This document shows positions 35,868 to 43,605 of a DNA stretch of 62,264 nucleotides, piece by piece (positions within the stretch are counted from its first letter, which is position 1; every line of letters begins with the position of its first letter). The notes under the pieces are model-generated. The model had not been told where the DNA came from. It ran no database searches and worked only from the letters and a program-made list of their open reading frames with translations. The stretch is taken from NCBI GenBank assembly GCA_016803235.1, contig JADCLI010000035.1, forward strand, positions 1-62,264, given 5' to 3'. A program made the position numbers and the translations under genes. This DNA comes from Pimelobacter simplex (GTDB lineage Bacteria > Actinomycetota > Actinomycetes > Propionibacteriales > Nocardioidaceae).

Positions 35868-38306
35868 TCAGCAGTGCTTGCCCACGTTGGCCTGGGCCGT
35901 CGCCAGCCAGCTCGACGCGCCGCCGAGCGCCGTCTTCGCCTTCTTGAGCTTCGCCTTGGCCTTCTTGACCTTCGCTGCCGAGCCGGACTTCTTCGCCTTC
36001 TTGAGCTTCGCCTTGGCCTTCTTGACCTTGGCCTGGGCGTCGGCGATCGCTGCCTGAGCCGTGGACAGTCCGGCCTGCGCGGCGGTGCAGCCCGCGCTCG
36101 GCCCCTGCGGACCCGTGGGGTTCGGCACCAGCTGCAGGTCGAGGTCGGTGACCGCGGTCGGCACGCCCACCACCGGGCTGGTGAGCGTCTGGTAGCCGGC
36201 CTTGCTCACGACGACGTACCAGCAGCCCTGCGCGACGTCCCAGCCGTAGTAGCCGACGGCGTTGGTCACGAAGGGGTTGACGTTCGGGCTGATCTCGGGG
36301 CTTGCCGCCTGGACGAGCACCCCGAGGTCCGTCGGAGCAGGCTGGCTCCACGGCGCTCCGCCCGCCTTCGACAGGTTGGTCTGGCAGGTGGAGGCCGGGT
36401 GCGGGCCGGTCGCCCCCTGCGGCTCCCAGCCGGGAACCTTGTACAGACGGACCTCAGCGCCGACGACCGGCTGGCCCGTGACCTTGTCGGTCACGATCCC
36501 GCTCGGGTCGTAGAGCACGATCTGACCGATCGGGACGACCAGCGTGGTCGCGTCCGGGCACATGACCTGGACGCTCAGGGAGCCGGACTCGATGCTCTCC
36601 TCCGGAATGGTCGCCGTGTAGGTGCCGTTCGCGTTCTTCGTGGCGTCGAAGACCTCTCCACCGAGGACCAGGCTCACGGACGTGGGCTCGACCTCCTCGT
36701 CCGCACAGGTGGCGGGAATGGTCAGGGTGAGGTCGGACGGTGATCCACTCGGCATGGCGACCGTGACCTGGCCGGTGACCGGGTCGGTCGTGACGCTGCC
36801 GGTGGCCGACTTCACGTCGGCCGTCGAGGTCTGGATCGTCGGCGGCAGTGTGTCCGCGGAGTCGACGTAGGCCCAGAACGCGTAGAGCGTGTCGCTGGTG
36901 CCGCCAGCACGGAAGGACAGCCGCACCGTGTCGCCGACGTGGCCGGTGAGGTCGAGCTTCACGCCGCGCCAGCCCGACGTCTTCAGCTCGGTGCCCTCGC
37001 CCCAGGCGCCCTGCTGGTAGGCGGCGAGTGTCTCCCCGGTGTCCGGGTCGGTCACGACGACGTCGAACATGAACTCGTCGAAGCCCGTGTAGTCATAGGT
37101 GAAGGCGTTGAAGGAGAAGGTCTCCTGCGCCTGGTCGACGACGAAGTCCTGGCACAGCACGTTCGGGCCCTCCGGCTGGTCCTCTCCGTTGCTCGGCTGG
37201 GAGTTGCCGATCCGGAGCATCTTGCTGCCCTCCCACGGCTGGGTGAAGTCGTCGGCCCCGACGACCGCGACACCTTCGGTCGTGTAGCCGACCGTCCACC
37301 CGGCGAGGTCCTCCTCGAAGCCGACGTTGGTGAGGCCCGTGCTCGCGCTGGTGGGCTCGCAGGACAGGTCGACGCTCACCGAGAGCTCCGCGTACTCGAC
37401 GCCACCGCTGTAGGAGACGAAGGCCGGATCGCCGGCGACGTAACCGGTGGCCGGGACGACCGAGACCGTGTAGTCCCCGTTCGGGACACCGACGAAGACC
37501 GCCTCACCGTCGGCGTCGGTCACGACCGTGGTGGGCATCCCACCGCCGACGGGCGCCAGGTTGACCGACGCGTCGGCCACCGGACCACCGAAGGTGTCGT
37601 CGTGGACGCTGACGTAGATTCCCGGCGTGAGCGGCGTGAGCTCGATGGCCGGCATGGTGGTGCTCTCGGCCGTCACGACGAGCTCGACCGACGTCGACAC
37701 GTACCCGTCCGCGCTGGCCGCGACGTCGTAGGTGCCCGGCGGGAGATCGAGGGCGAACGTGCCTCCGACGGCGGTGAAGTCGTCGTCGGAGCCCTGGTCC
37801 CCGCTCGCCTCCACGTAGGCGTCGACGATGCCTTCGTCGGTCGTCGCGTCGACGACCGATCCGCTCACAGAGACGGGCGGTGGAACGGGGTTCATCACGA
37901 CCGAGGTCGCGCCACCTGCCTCCGCGGTGAGGGTGACGACCCCCGGATCCGAGAGGGAGACAGGATCGTCGACCGCTCCACCGGAGTACCCGGTCAGGTA
38001 GTTGCCGAAGTCGTCGTCGACCTGCACGTAGTAGGAGCCAGGAGCGAGCCCTGGGAACGAGGCGTTCGCCGTGGCGACGCCGGTGACAGGAAGCTCCGCC
38101 TCGTAGCCGAACTCCTCGAAGTCGGTGTCCCACCGATAGAGGTAGGCGGTGCCGTCGACCTCACCACCGTCCGACGTCGTGATCGCGACGTCGAGCTGTC
38201 CGGGTGGAACGGCGGCGTGGGCGACCGGGAGGGCCCAGCCCACCCAGACACAGGCAATGGTGACGACGAGGGCCAGGAGCTTGGCGAACAGCAGGCGCAG
38301 GTGCAC
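35868..38306 (-). CDS. Secreted carboxypeptidase-regulatory-like domain protein with Lys-rich tail
   Basis: 812 residues. Signal peptide (LLFAKLLALVVTIACVWVGW, cut near AHA/AV). The body holds several carboxypeptidase-D-regulatory-like/prealbumin-like beta modules (about 115-190 and 200-300), a galactose-binding-like module (about 310-480, NVGFEEDLAGWTVGY), a further Ig-like part, another regulatory-like module, and a C-terminal helical tail with KVKKAKAKLKKAK twice, coded by a 32-bp exact direct repeat. GTG 38306 has the ribosome site GGGGGAAG. It is likely a surface-bound matrix or adhesin-type protein; the basic tail could stick to acidic cell-wall polymers. No enzymatic motif seen. Confidence 0.8.
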   Translation of the reverse strand: MHLRLLFAKLLALVVTIACVWVGWALPVAHAAVPPGQLDVAITTSDGGEVDGTAYLYRWDTDFEEFGYEAELPVTGVATANASFPGLAPGSYYVQVDDDFGNYLTGYSGGAVDDPVSLSDPGVVTLTAEAGGATSVVMNPVPPPVSVSGSVVDATTDEGIVDAYVEASGDQGSDDDFTAVGGTFALDLPPGTYDVAASADGYVSTSVELVVTAESTTMPAIELTPLTPGIYVSVHDDTFGGPVADASVNLAPVGGGMPTTVVTDADGEAVFVGVPNGDYTVSVVPATGYVAGDPAFVSYSGGVEYAELSVSVDLSCEPTSASTGLTNVGFEEDLAGWTVGYTTEGVAVVGADDFTQPWEGSKMLRIGNSQPSNGEDQPEGPNVLCQDFVVDQAQETFSFNAFTYDYTGFDEFMFDVVVTDPDTGETLAAYQQGAWGEGTELKTSGWRGVKLDLTGHVGDTVRLSFRAGGTSDTLYAFWAYVDSADTLPPTIQTSTADVKSATGSVTTDPVTGQVTVAMPSGSPSDLTLTIPATCADEEVEPTSVSLVLGGEVFDATKNANGTYTATIPEESIESGSLSVQVMCPDATTLVVPIGQIVLYDPSGIVTDKVTGQPVVGAEVRLYKVPGWEPQGATGPHPASTCQTNLSKAGGAPWSQPAPTDLGVLVQAASPEISPNVNPFVTNAVGYYGWDVAQGCWYVVVSKAGYQTLTSPVVGVPTAVTDLDLQLVPNPTGPQGPSAGCTAAQAGLSTAQAAIADAQAKVKKAKAKLKKAKKSGSAAKVKKAKAKLKKAKTALGGASSWLATAQANVGKHC
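35941..36029. repeat. Direct repeat (32 bp, two exact copies)
   Basis: Copies at 35941-35972 and 35998-36029 within the tail of the 812-residue protein encode the repeated Lys/Ala heptad segment. Recombination between them would delete 19 codons in frame. Confidence 0.85.
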
Positions 38307-38444
38307 GGACTTCCCCCAGGTGTCAGGTTCGATCCCGAGAGACGCACCGAACGTAGAGCCGCGAGCCGTCCGGCGTCCGTTGTTTGCGGACAATTGCGAC
38401 GAATCCGCCGTACTGGTCTAGTCAGGTCGACCTGCAGAAGGCGG

Positions 38445-38493
38445 CGAACGGCGGCGCATGGTGTCACGAGGTGACACCACGCGCCGCCGTTCG
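38445..38493. terminator. Long inverted repeat downstream of speB
   Basis: A 23-bp stem with one mismatch around the loop GAG, including TGGTGTCAC/GTGACACCA at its tip. It lies 17 bp past the speB stop and 139 bp before the next minus-strand gene. Best read as terminator of the amine oxidase-speB operon. The tip also looks like an operator palindrome. The rest of the 203-bp gap (38307-38509) shows only an AT-richer patch near 38380-38395 that may hold the promoter of the secreted protein gene. Confidence 0.7.
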
Positions 38494-38509
38494 GGGGCCG
38501 CGACCGTGC

Positions 38510-39448
38510 TCAGGCAGGCTTGCCCGGCAGCACCGACAGCAGCTCGTAGGCCACGTGTGCGGCGGCGATGCCGGTGATCTCGGCGTGGTCGTACGCCGGG
38601 GAGACCTCGACGATGTCGGCGCCGACCACGTTGAGACCCTCGAGCCCGCGCAGCACCTCGAGCAGCTGGGCGCTGGAGAGGCCGCCGGCCTCGGGGGTGC
38701 CGGTGCCGGGGGCGAAGGCGGGGTCGAGGACGTCGATGTCGAGCGAGACGTAGACCGGGCGGTCGCCGAGGCGGTCGCGCATCCGGTTGATGATGTCGTC
38801 GATGGGCGAGCGCACGAAGTCGCGGGCGTGCACGGCGGAGAAGCCGAGCGCCTCGGACTCGTCGAGGTCGAGCTTGCTGTAGAGCGGTCCGCGGATGCCC
38901 ATGTGCATCGCGTGGGTGAAGTCGATCAGACCCTCCTCGGACGCGCGGCGGAACGGCGTGCCGTGGGTGTACGGCGCCCCGAAGTAGGTGTCCCAGGTGT
39001 CGAGGTGCGCGTCGAAGTGGAGGACGGCGATCGGCCCGTGCCGCTCGGCTTGGACCCGCAGCAGCGGCAGCGCGATGGTGTGGTCGCCGCCGATGGTGAG
39101 CAGGGTGCGCGAGGTGCCGGACAGCTCGCGGGCGCCGGCCTCGATCGAGGCGATCGCCTCGTCCAGCGAGAACGGGTTGGCGCCGAGGTCGCCGGCGTCG
39201 GCGACCTGCGCGCGGTTGAACGGCTCGGTGTCGTTGGCCGGGTTGTAGGGCCGCAGCAGCCGCGAGGACTGGCGGATGTGGTTCGGGCCGAAGCGCGCGC
39301 CCGGGCGGTAGGAGACCCCGCCGTCGAAGGGCACGCCCCACACGACGGTGTCGGCGTCGCCGACGTCGCTGAGCCGCGGCAGCCGGGCGAAGGTGGTGTC
39401 CCCCGCGTAGCGCGGGATCTGGGTCGCGTCGACGGGTCCGACGGTCAT
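38510..39448 (-). CDS. speB: Agmatinase / guanidinobutyrase-type ureohydrolase
   Basis: 312 residues, arginase-agmatinase family with a dinuclear Mn site: [22 protein letters not shown] and [20 protein letters not shown] are all intact. It splits a guanidino compound into urea and an amine (agmatine to putrescine, or 4-guanidinobutyrate to GABA). ATG 39448 overlaps the amine oxidase stop (ATGA). With an amine oxidase upstream either product enters the route to GABA, which the nearby gab operon consumes. Confidence 0.9.
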   Translation of the reverse strand: MTVGPVDATQIPRYAGDTTFARLPRLSDVGDADTVVWGVPFDGGVSYRPGARFGPNHIRQSSRLLRPYNPANDTEPFNRAQVADAGDLGANPFSLDEAIASIEAGARELSGTSRTLLTIGGDHTIALPLLRVQAERHGPIAVLHFDAHLDTWDTYFGAPYTHGTPFRRASEEGLIDFTHAMHMGIRGPLYSKLDLDESEALGFSAVHARDFVRSPIDDIINRMRDRLGDRPVYVSLDIDVLDPAFAPGTGTPEAGGLSSAQLLEVLRGLEGLNVVGADIVEVSPAYDHAEITGIAAAHVAYELLSVLPGKPA

Positions 39449-40767
39449 GCTGCGCCTCCCTGGCTGTTGGTGTTCGTCGCGTCCATGATCTCGCGGGCGC
39501 CCCGCTTCCCCGATTCGATGGCGCCGTCGATGAAGGCGCGCCAGCGGGTGGCGGTGTGGGAGCCCGTGAAGTGCACGCGGCCCTCGGGCCGGGCCAGCGC
39601 CTGCTCGTACTTCGCGAACTGGCCGGCGCGGAAGGTCGCCCAGGTGCCGTACGAGAACTCGTCGTGCACCCAGTCGTGGGCGGCGGCGTCGACGACGACG
39701 GCGTCGGGCGCGTACTCCCGTACGGCGCGCTGCACGTCGGCGAGGTCGCTCGCGTCGACGCGGTCGTGCTCGGGCGCGAAGCACACCAGCACGGTGCCCT
39801 GCGGCGACTCGTGCATGGCGCCGACGTAGTCGAATGCCGTGCCCCAGCCGTAGCCGCTGATGTCGTCCGGCACACCGGTCGCCAGCGCCCAGACCTTCTG
39901 GCCCTGGCCGGCGTGGTTCTCGTGGGAGGCGGCGAGCTTGTCGGCGGGCAGCGCAGGCTCCCACGTGATGTCCTTGAGCACGCCGATCGGCACCGTCACG
40001 AGGACCCGCCCGGCGGTCGCGGTACCGCCGTCGTAGGTCACGGTCACGCCTCCGGCGTCCTGCACGACGGAGCGCACGGGCGAGGAGAGCCGCAGCTCGC
40101 CGGCCAGGTCGGCGCGGATCGCGTCGGCCAGCGACTTGGTGCCGTCGGTGAAGGTGAAGCCCAGCACCGAGGCCTGGACCATGCCCCACAGCGAGTTGTC
40201 CATCGAGGCGCACCACCGGATGATGTCGAGCGCCGAGCCGATCGACTCGTGGGCGTTCGCACAGCCGCAGAACCACGAGATCAGCAGCTCACGGGCATTG
40301 CCCTTCATCCCGACGCTGTCGGCCCACTCCTCGATCGGCACGTCGAGGTCGGCGAGGTCCTGCTCGGACAGCGGCCGGGTGTAGTCGAGACGGTCGCCGG
40401 CGGCGAGCAGCTGGCGCACGGCGTGCTCGAGCTCGCCGTACTCCGCGGGCGTGCAGGGCAGCAGGGTGTCGAGCACCTTGCCGTGGTCCGACCAGGTCAT
40501 CCGGTCCGGAAGCACCGAGTCCTGGATCGGTACGCCGTACCGCTCGACCTCGCCCCAGACGTGGGTCTGCTGCGGGACGATCCAGGTGCCGCCCATCTCG
40601 AGGCCGACTCCGCCGAACAGGTCGGTGCGGTACCAGGTGGATCCGCCGATCCGGTCGCGCGCCTCGAGGACGAGGACGTTCTGGCCGGCCTCCCCCAGCT
40701 CGCGGGCCGCGGTCAGGCCGGAGAATCCGGCGCCGATCACGATGACGTCGTAGTGCGGTTGGTTCAT
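39445..40767 (-). CDS. Flavin monoamine/polyamine oxidase family protein
   Basis: 440 residues. FAD Rossmann motif [20 protein letters not shown] and [13 protein letters not shown] at the N terminus, substrate-side [11 protein letters not shown], and the C-terminal FAD-closing motif [20 protein letters not shown]. Family members oxidise primary amines to aldehydes with release of ammonia and H2O2; putrescine oxidase is the closest idea in this context. Coupled to speB by a 4-bp overlap. ATG 40767 has a GGGAG ribosome site 9 nt upstream. A CTGAA N6 TTCAG palindrome at 40789-40804 sits in its promoter region. Confidence 0.87.
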   Translation of the reverse strand: MNQPHYDVIVIGAGFSGLTAARELGEAGQNVLVLEARDRIGGSTWYRTDLFGGVGLEMGGTWIVPQQTHVWGEVERYGVPIQDSVLPDRMTWSDHGKVLDTLLPCTPAEYGELEHAVRQLLAAGDRLDYTRPLSEQDLADLDVPIEEWADSVGMKGNARELLISWFCGCANAHESIGSALDIIRWCASMDNSLWGMVQASVLGFTFTDGTKSLADAIRADLAGELRLSSPVRSVVQDAGGVTVTYDGGTATAGRVLVTVPIGVLKDITWEPALPADKLAASHENHAGQGQKVWALATGVPDDISGYGWGTAFDYVGAMHESPQGTVLVCFAPEHDRVDASDLADVQRAVREYAPDAVVVDAAAHDWVHDEFSYGTWATFRAGQFAKYEQALARPEGRVHFTGSHTATRWRAFIDGAIESGKRGAREIMDATNTNSQGGAA

Positions 40768-40788
40768 CAGGCGCTCCCGGTCGGAAAA

Positions 40789-40804
40789 CTGAATACGCGT
40801 TCAG
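40789..40804. promoter_or_regulatory. Palindrome in the amine oxidase leader
   Basis: CTGAA N6 TTCAG, 22-37 bp before the amine oxidase ATG; contains a TATTCA hexamer on the minus strand that could be a -10 box. Confidence 0.35.
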
Positions 40805-40838
40805 GATGAGCCATGCCGCGCGCGACGGGGAGGAGCGG

Positions 40839-40878
40839 ATCCTCCAATCTCGACGAGGGTCGTTGGAGGATCATCCAA
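40839..40878. promoter_or_regulatory. Inverted-repeat half-site array upstream of the amine oxidase-speB operon
   Basis: ATCCTCCAA (40839-40847) and TTGGAGGAT (40863-40871) form a perfect 9-bp inverted repeat with a 15-nt spacer; a third half-site TCCAA (40874-40878) faces the second one across 6 nt. The array starts at the pucR stop codon and lies 72-111 bp before the amine oxidase ATG. Operator for PucR or GlxA is likely; a terminator of pucR is the alternative. Confidence 0.5.
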
Positions 40879-42223
40879 GGGCGCGCAGCGCGAGGAAGAG
40901 GTCGACCCGGTCGGCGGTCGACGCCAGGGAGCGCCCGGTCAGCTCCTCGACCCGCTTCATCCGGTGCCGCAGCGTGTTGATGTGCACGTGCAGCGCGTCG
41001 GCCGTCTCCTGCCAGCGGCCGCCGCCGTCGAGGAAGGCCCGCAGCGTGGCGACGAGCTCGGTCCCACGGTCGCGGTCGCTGTCGAGCACGCCGCCGAGCA
41101 CGGTCCGCGCCAGCGCCTGCAGCACCGCCGGGTCCTGCGCCGCGAGCAGGACGGCGGGGCTGGCCAGCTGCTCGTGGGTCAGCCAGCCCTCCGCTCCCCG
41201 CGCGACCAGGGCGTCGGCGGCGTGTCGCGCCTGGAGCAGGCTGACCCGCAGCTCGCCGACCCCGGCGGCCTGGCCGACGCCGACGTAACCGGCGATCGGC
41301 ACCCGGGTGACGTCCTCCCCCACGAGGCACACGACGTCGTCGGCCCGCTCCACGACGAGGTACGGCGCCAGCGCGGCCGCCACCACGTCCGGCGCCGCGC
41401 CGCGGACGACCAGGCACCGCAGCGTGCGGTCGAGCGGGACGCCGAGCGCGTCGAGCCGTGCGGTCACCGCGGGCGCGGTCACCCCGGTGGCGATCCACTC
41501 GACGACCTCCCAGGCGTAGCGCTGCTCGGTGGCGCGCACCGCGCGCTCCCGCTCCAGCTCGAGCGCCAGGAAGGGCATCGCGCTGGAGACGGCGGCCTGG
41601 ACGTCGACGTCGAGCTCGGCGAGCGGTCGCGGCAGGACCAGCGACGCGTCGGCGAGACCTTCGCCGATCAGGGTGACCGGGCATCCGTTCTCGGGGACGG
41701 GACCGTGCGTCGTCGTACCGGCGACGACGGCGACCTCGAGGCCGAGCCGGCGCCGCAGCACCCGGAGCACCGAGTCGACGCCGCGCTCGGCGCGCAGCGC
41801 GGCGACGATGGCTCCGTGGTGCTCGAGCTGACGGCGCAGCGGCGCCTCCCACTCGATCCGCTTGGCGGCGACGAAGGCCTCGGCGAGCTGCACGAAGGGC
41901 ACCGCGACAGGCACCACGAAGCAGGTCAGGCCACACGCATCGGCGGCGGTCACGAGCTCGGTGGGTGGCTCGTCGCCGACAACCAGCCGACCGAAGCCGA
42001 TCGCGATCGCGCCGGCCGCGGCGACCTCGCCGACCCAGGCCGCGGGCGTCTGGCCGAGGCGCTGCCACGCGCCGGTGGTCAGCACGACCTCGCCGCCGCG
42101 GAGGAACTCCCCCGGGTCGGCGACCTCGATGCTGTGCACCCAGCGCACCGGACGGTCAGCAGGACCGCGGACCAGCACCTCGAGGCCGAGCGTGGCGTCG
42201 TCGAGCAGCTCGTGGAGCAGCAC
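40871..42223 (-). CDS. PucR-family transcriptional regulator
   Basis: 450 residues. N-terminal PucR sensor domain (about 3-115), variable middle, and C-terminal helix-turn-helix (ETADALHVHINTLRHRMKRV, about 400-420). GTG 42223 has ribosome site GGGGGA and is 11 bp after the glxA-like stop, so the two regulators are cotranscribed. It faces the amine oxidase-speB genes on the same strand and is the natural candidate to sense an amine or its product. Confidence 0.87.
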   Translation of the reverse strand: MLLHELLDDATLGLEVLVRGPADRPVRWVHSIEVADPGEFLRGGEVVLTTGAWQRLGQTPAAWVGEVAAAGAIAIGFGRLVVGDEPPTELVTAADACGLTCFVVPVAVPFVQLAEAFVAAKRIEWEAPLRRQLEHHGAIVAALRAERGVDSVLRVLRRRLGLEVAVVAGTTTHGPVPENGCPVTLIGEGLADASLVLPRPLAELDVDVQAAVSSAMPFLALELERERAVRATEQRYAWEVVEWIATGVTAPAVTARLDALGVPLDRTLRCLVVRGAAPDVVAAALAPYLVVERADDVVCLVGEDVTRVPIAGYVGVGQAAGVGELRVSLLQARHAADALVARGAEGWLTHEQLASPAVLLAAQDPAVLQALARTVLGGVLDSDRDRGTELVATLRAFLDGGGRWQETADALHVHINTLRHRMKRVEELTGRSLASTADRVDLFLALRALG

Positions 42224-42234
42224 CTGTCCCCCGC

Positions 42235-43176
42235 TCAGCAGGCGAACTGCCGGCGGTAGCTCTGCGGGCTGACCCCCCGCACGCGCACGAAGTGGTGGCG
42301 CAGCGTCGCCGCGTTGCCGAACCCGACCTCGCCGGCGATCCACTCGACCGGCTGCTCGGTGCGCTCCAGGAGCTCCTCGGCGGCATGGACCCGCTGCCGG
42401 GTGACCCAATGGTGCGGCGTCGTGCCGGTCTCGTCGCGGAACCGCCGCGCGAAGGTGCGCGGCGACATCAGCGCGCGCTTGGCGAGGGCCTCGACCGAGT
42501 GGTCCTCGCCGAGGTTCTCCAGGATCCAGGTGAGCAGCGGGCGCAGGGTGTCGGCCTCGCAGTCGGGGACGGCGCGCGCGATGTACTGCGCCTGCCCCCC
42601 GTCGCGGTACGGCGGCACGACGGCCCGCCGCGCGACGATGTTGGCGATCGCGGCGCCGTACTCCTGGCGCCAGATGTGCAGCGCGGCGTCGAGGCCCGCG
42701 GCGCTGCCGGCACCGGTGACGACCTGGCCCGCGTCGACGTAGAGGACCTCGGGGATCACCTTGGCGAGCGGGTAGTCGCGCTGCAGCCGCTCGGTGTGCA
42801 TCCAGTGCGTCGTGCACTCCCGGCCGTCGAGCAGGCCGGCCTGGCCGAGCACGAAGGAGCCGCTGCACACCGACATCAGCCGGGCACCGCGGTCGGCGGC
42901 GGCACGGATAGCGTCGACGACCGCGTCGGAGGCGATGCCCCCCTTGATCGCCGGGATCGCGACCAGGTCGGCGTCGGCGACCCGGTCGAGGCCGTGCGCG
43001 GCCTGCATCGTGAAGCCCATCGAGGTGCGCATCGGGCGGTCGTCCTCGGCACACACGGCGAAGTCGATCGCCGGCACTCCGTCGTCGGTGCGGTCGATCC
43101 CGAAGGCCTCGCAGAGGATCCCCAGCTCGAAGGGAGCGACGCCGTCGAAGGCGATCACGGCCACGTTGGTCAGCAC
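42235..43176 (-). CDS. GlxA-family AraC-type regulator with DJ-1/PfpI domain
   Basis: 313 residues. N-terminal class I amidotransferase-like (DJ-1/PfpI) domain (about 1-175) with the nucleophile-elbow-like SVCSGSFVLGQAGLL, and C-terminal double helix-turn-helix AraC domain (about 205-310) with EVGFGNAATLRHHF. The same architecture is found in ArgR of Pseudomonas, which controls arginine catabolism, which suits the ureohydrolase downstream. GTG 43176 is preceded by GACAGT at 6 nt (weak leaderless -10 box). Upstream DNA carries a cluster of GGCAG half-sites. Confidence 0.88.
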   Translation of the reverse strand: MLTNVAVIAFDGVAPFELGILCEAFGIDRTDDGVPAIDFAVCAEDDRPMRTSMGFTMQAAHGLDRVADADLVAIPAIKGGIASDAVVDAIRAAADRGARLMSVCSGSFVLGQAGLLDGRECTTHWMHTERLQRDYPLAKVIPEVLYVDAGQVVTGAGSAAGLDAALHIWRQEYGAAIANIVARRAVVPPYRDGGQAQYIARAVPDCEADTLRPLLTWILENLGEDHSVEALAKRALMSPRTFARRFRDETGTTPHHWVTRQRVHAAEELLERTEQPVEWIAGEVGFGNAATLRHHFVRVRGVSPQSYRRQFAC

Positions 43177-43197
43177 CCGACCACTGTCGCAGCCGGT

Positions 43198-43269
43198 TGG
43201 CAGAAAATCAATGCAGAGCGGCTTTTCTGCCACTGGTGGCAGGATCGCGACAGGGGCAGGATTTCTGCC
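43198..43269. promoter_or_regulatory. GGCAG half-site cluster upstream of the GlxA-like gene
   Basis: A perfect 10-bp inverted repeat TGGCAGAAAA (43198-43207)/TTTTCTGCCA (43223-43232), arm centres 25 bp apart, is followed by a lone TGGCAG (43237-43242) and by GGCAG N5 CTGCC (43255-43269). Five copies of one half-site in 72 bp between divergent genes indicate cooperative binding of a regulator, most simply GlxA itself. Confidence 0.65.
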
Positions 43270-43605
43270 ATGACTACCGCACTGATCCTCCTCCTGCTCC
43301 TCGCTGGCCTCGGTGCTCTCCTCACCTGGGCCCGCCGCGACGGCCTGGTCACCGAGCACGGCCCGGACGCCGACCGGACTGCGGCTCACCGCCCGCGCAG
43401 GCCCAGCCTCACCGAGCTCGACGTGGTCGCCGGCACCGCCGTCGCCCGGACCACCCGCACCTCGACCCGCCGCCGCGGCAGCGCGGCAGCGCTGCGCCGC
43501 TTGACGACCACCTCCAGCGACGCCGCCTCGCCGGGCGCCAGGACCGCCGTCCGCCAGGTCCCGGCCCGGACCTCGGCCGTGACGTCCCGCCCGGCGGCGA
43601 GGTAG
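43270..43605 (+). CDS. Putative small membrane protein
   Basis: Frame of 111 residues. The first about 25 residues form a convincing membrane helix (MTTALILLLLLAGLGALLTW) followed by ARRDG; residues after about 40 are antisense to the ASST-like gene and have shadow composition, so the true gene may be shorter or have lost its end. CAGGAT 7 nt before the ATG could be a leaderless -10 box, and the divergent operator cluster ends exactly at the ATG. Function unknown. Confidence 0.4.
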   Translation: MTTALILLLLLAGLGALLTWARRDGLVTEHGPDADRTAAHRPRRPSLTELDVVAGTAVARTTRTSTRRRGSAAALRRLTTTSSDAASPGARTAVRQVPARTSAVTSRPAAR

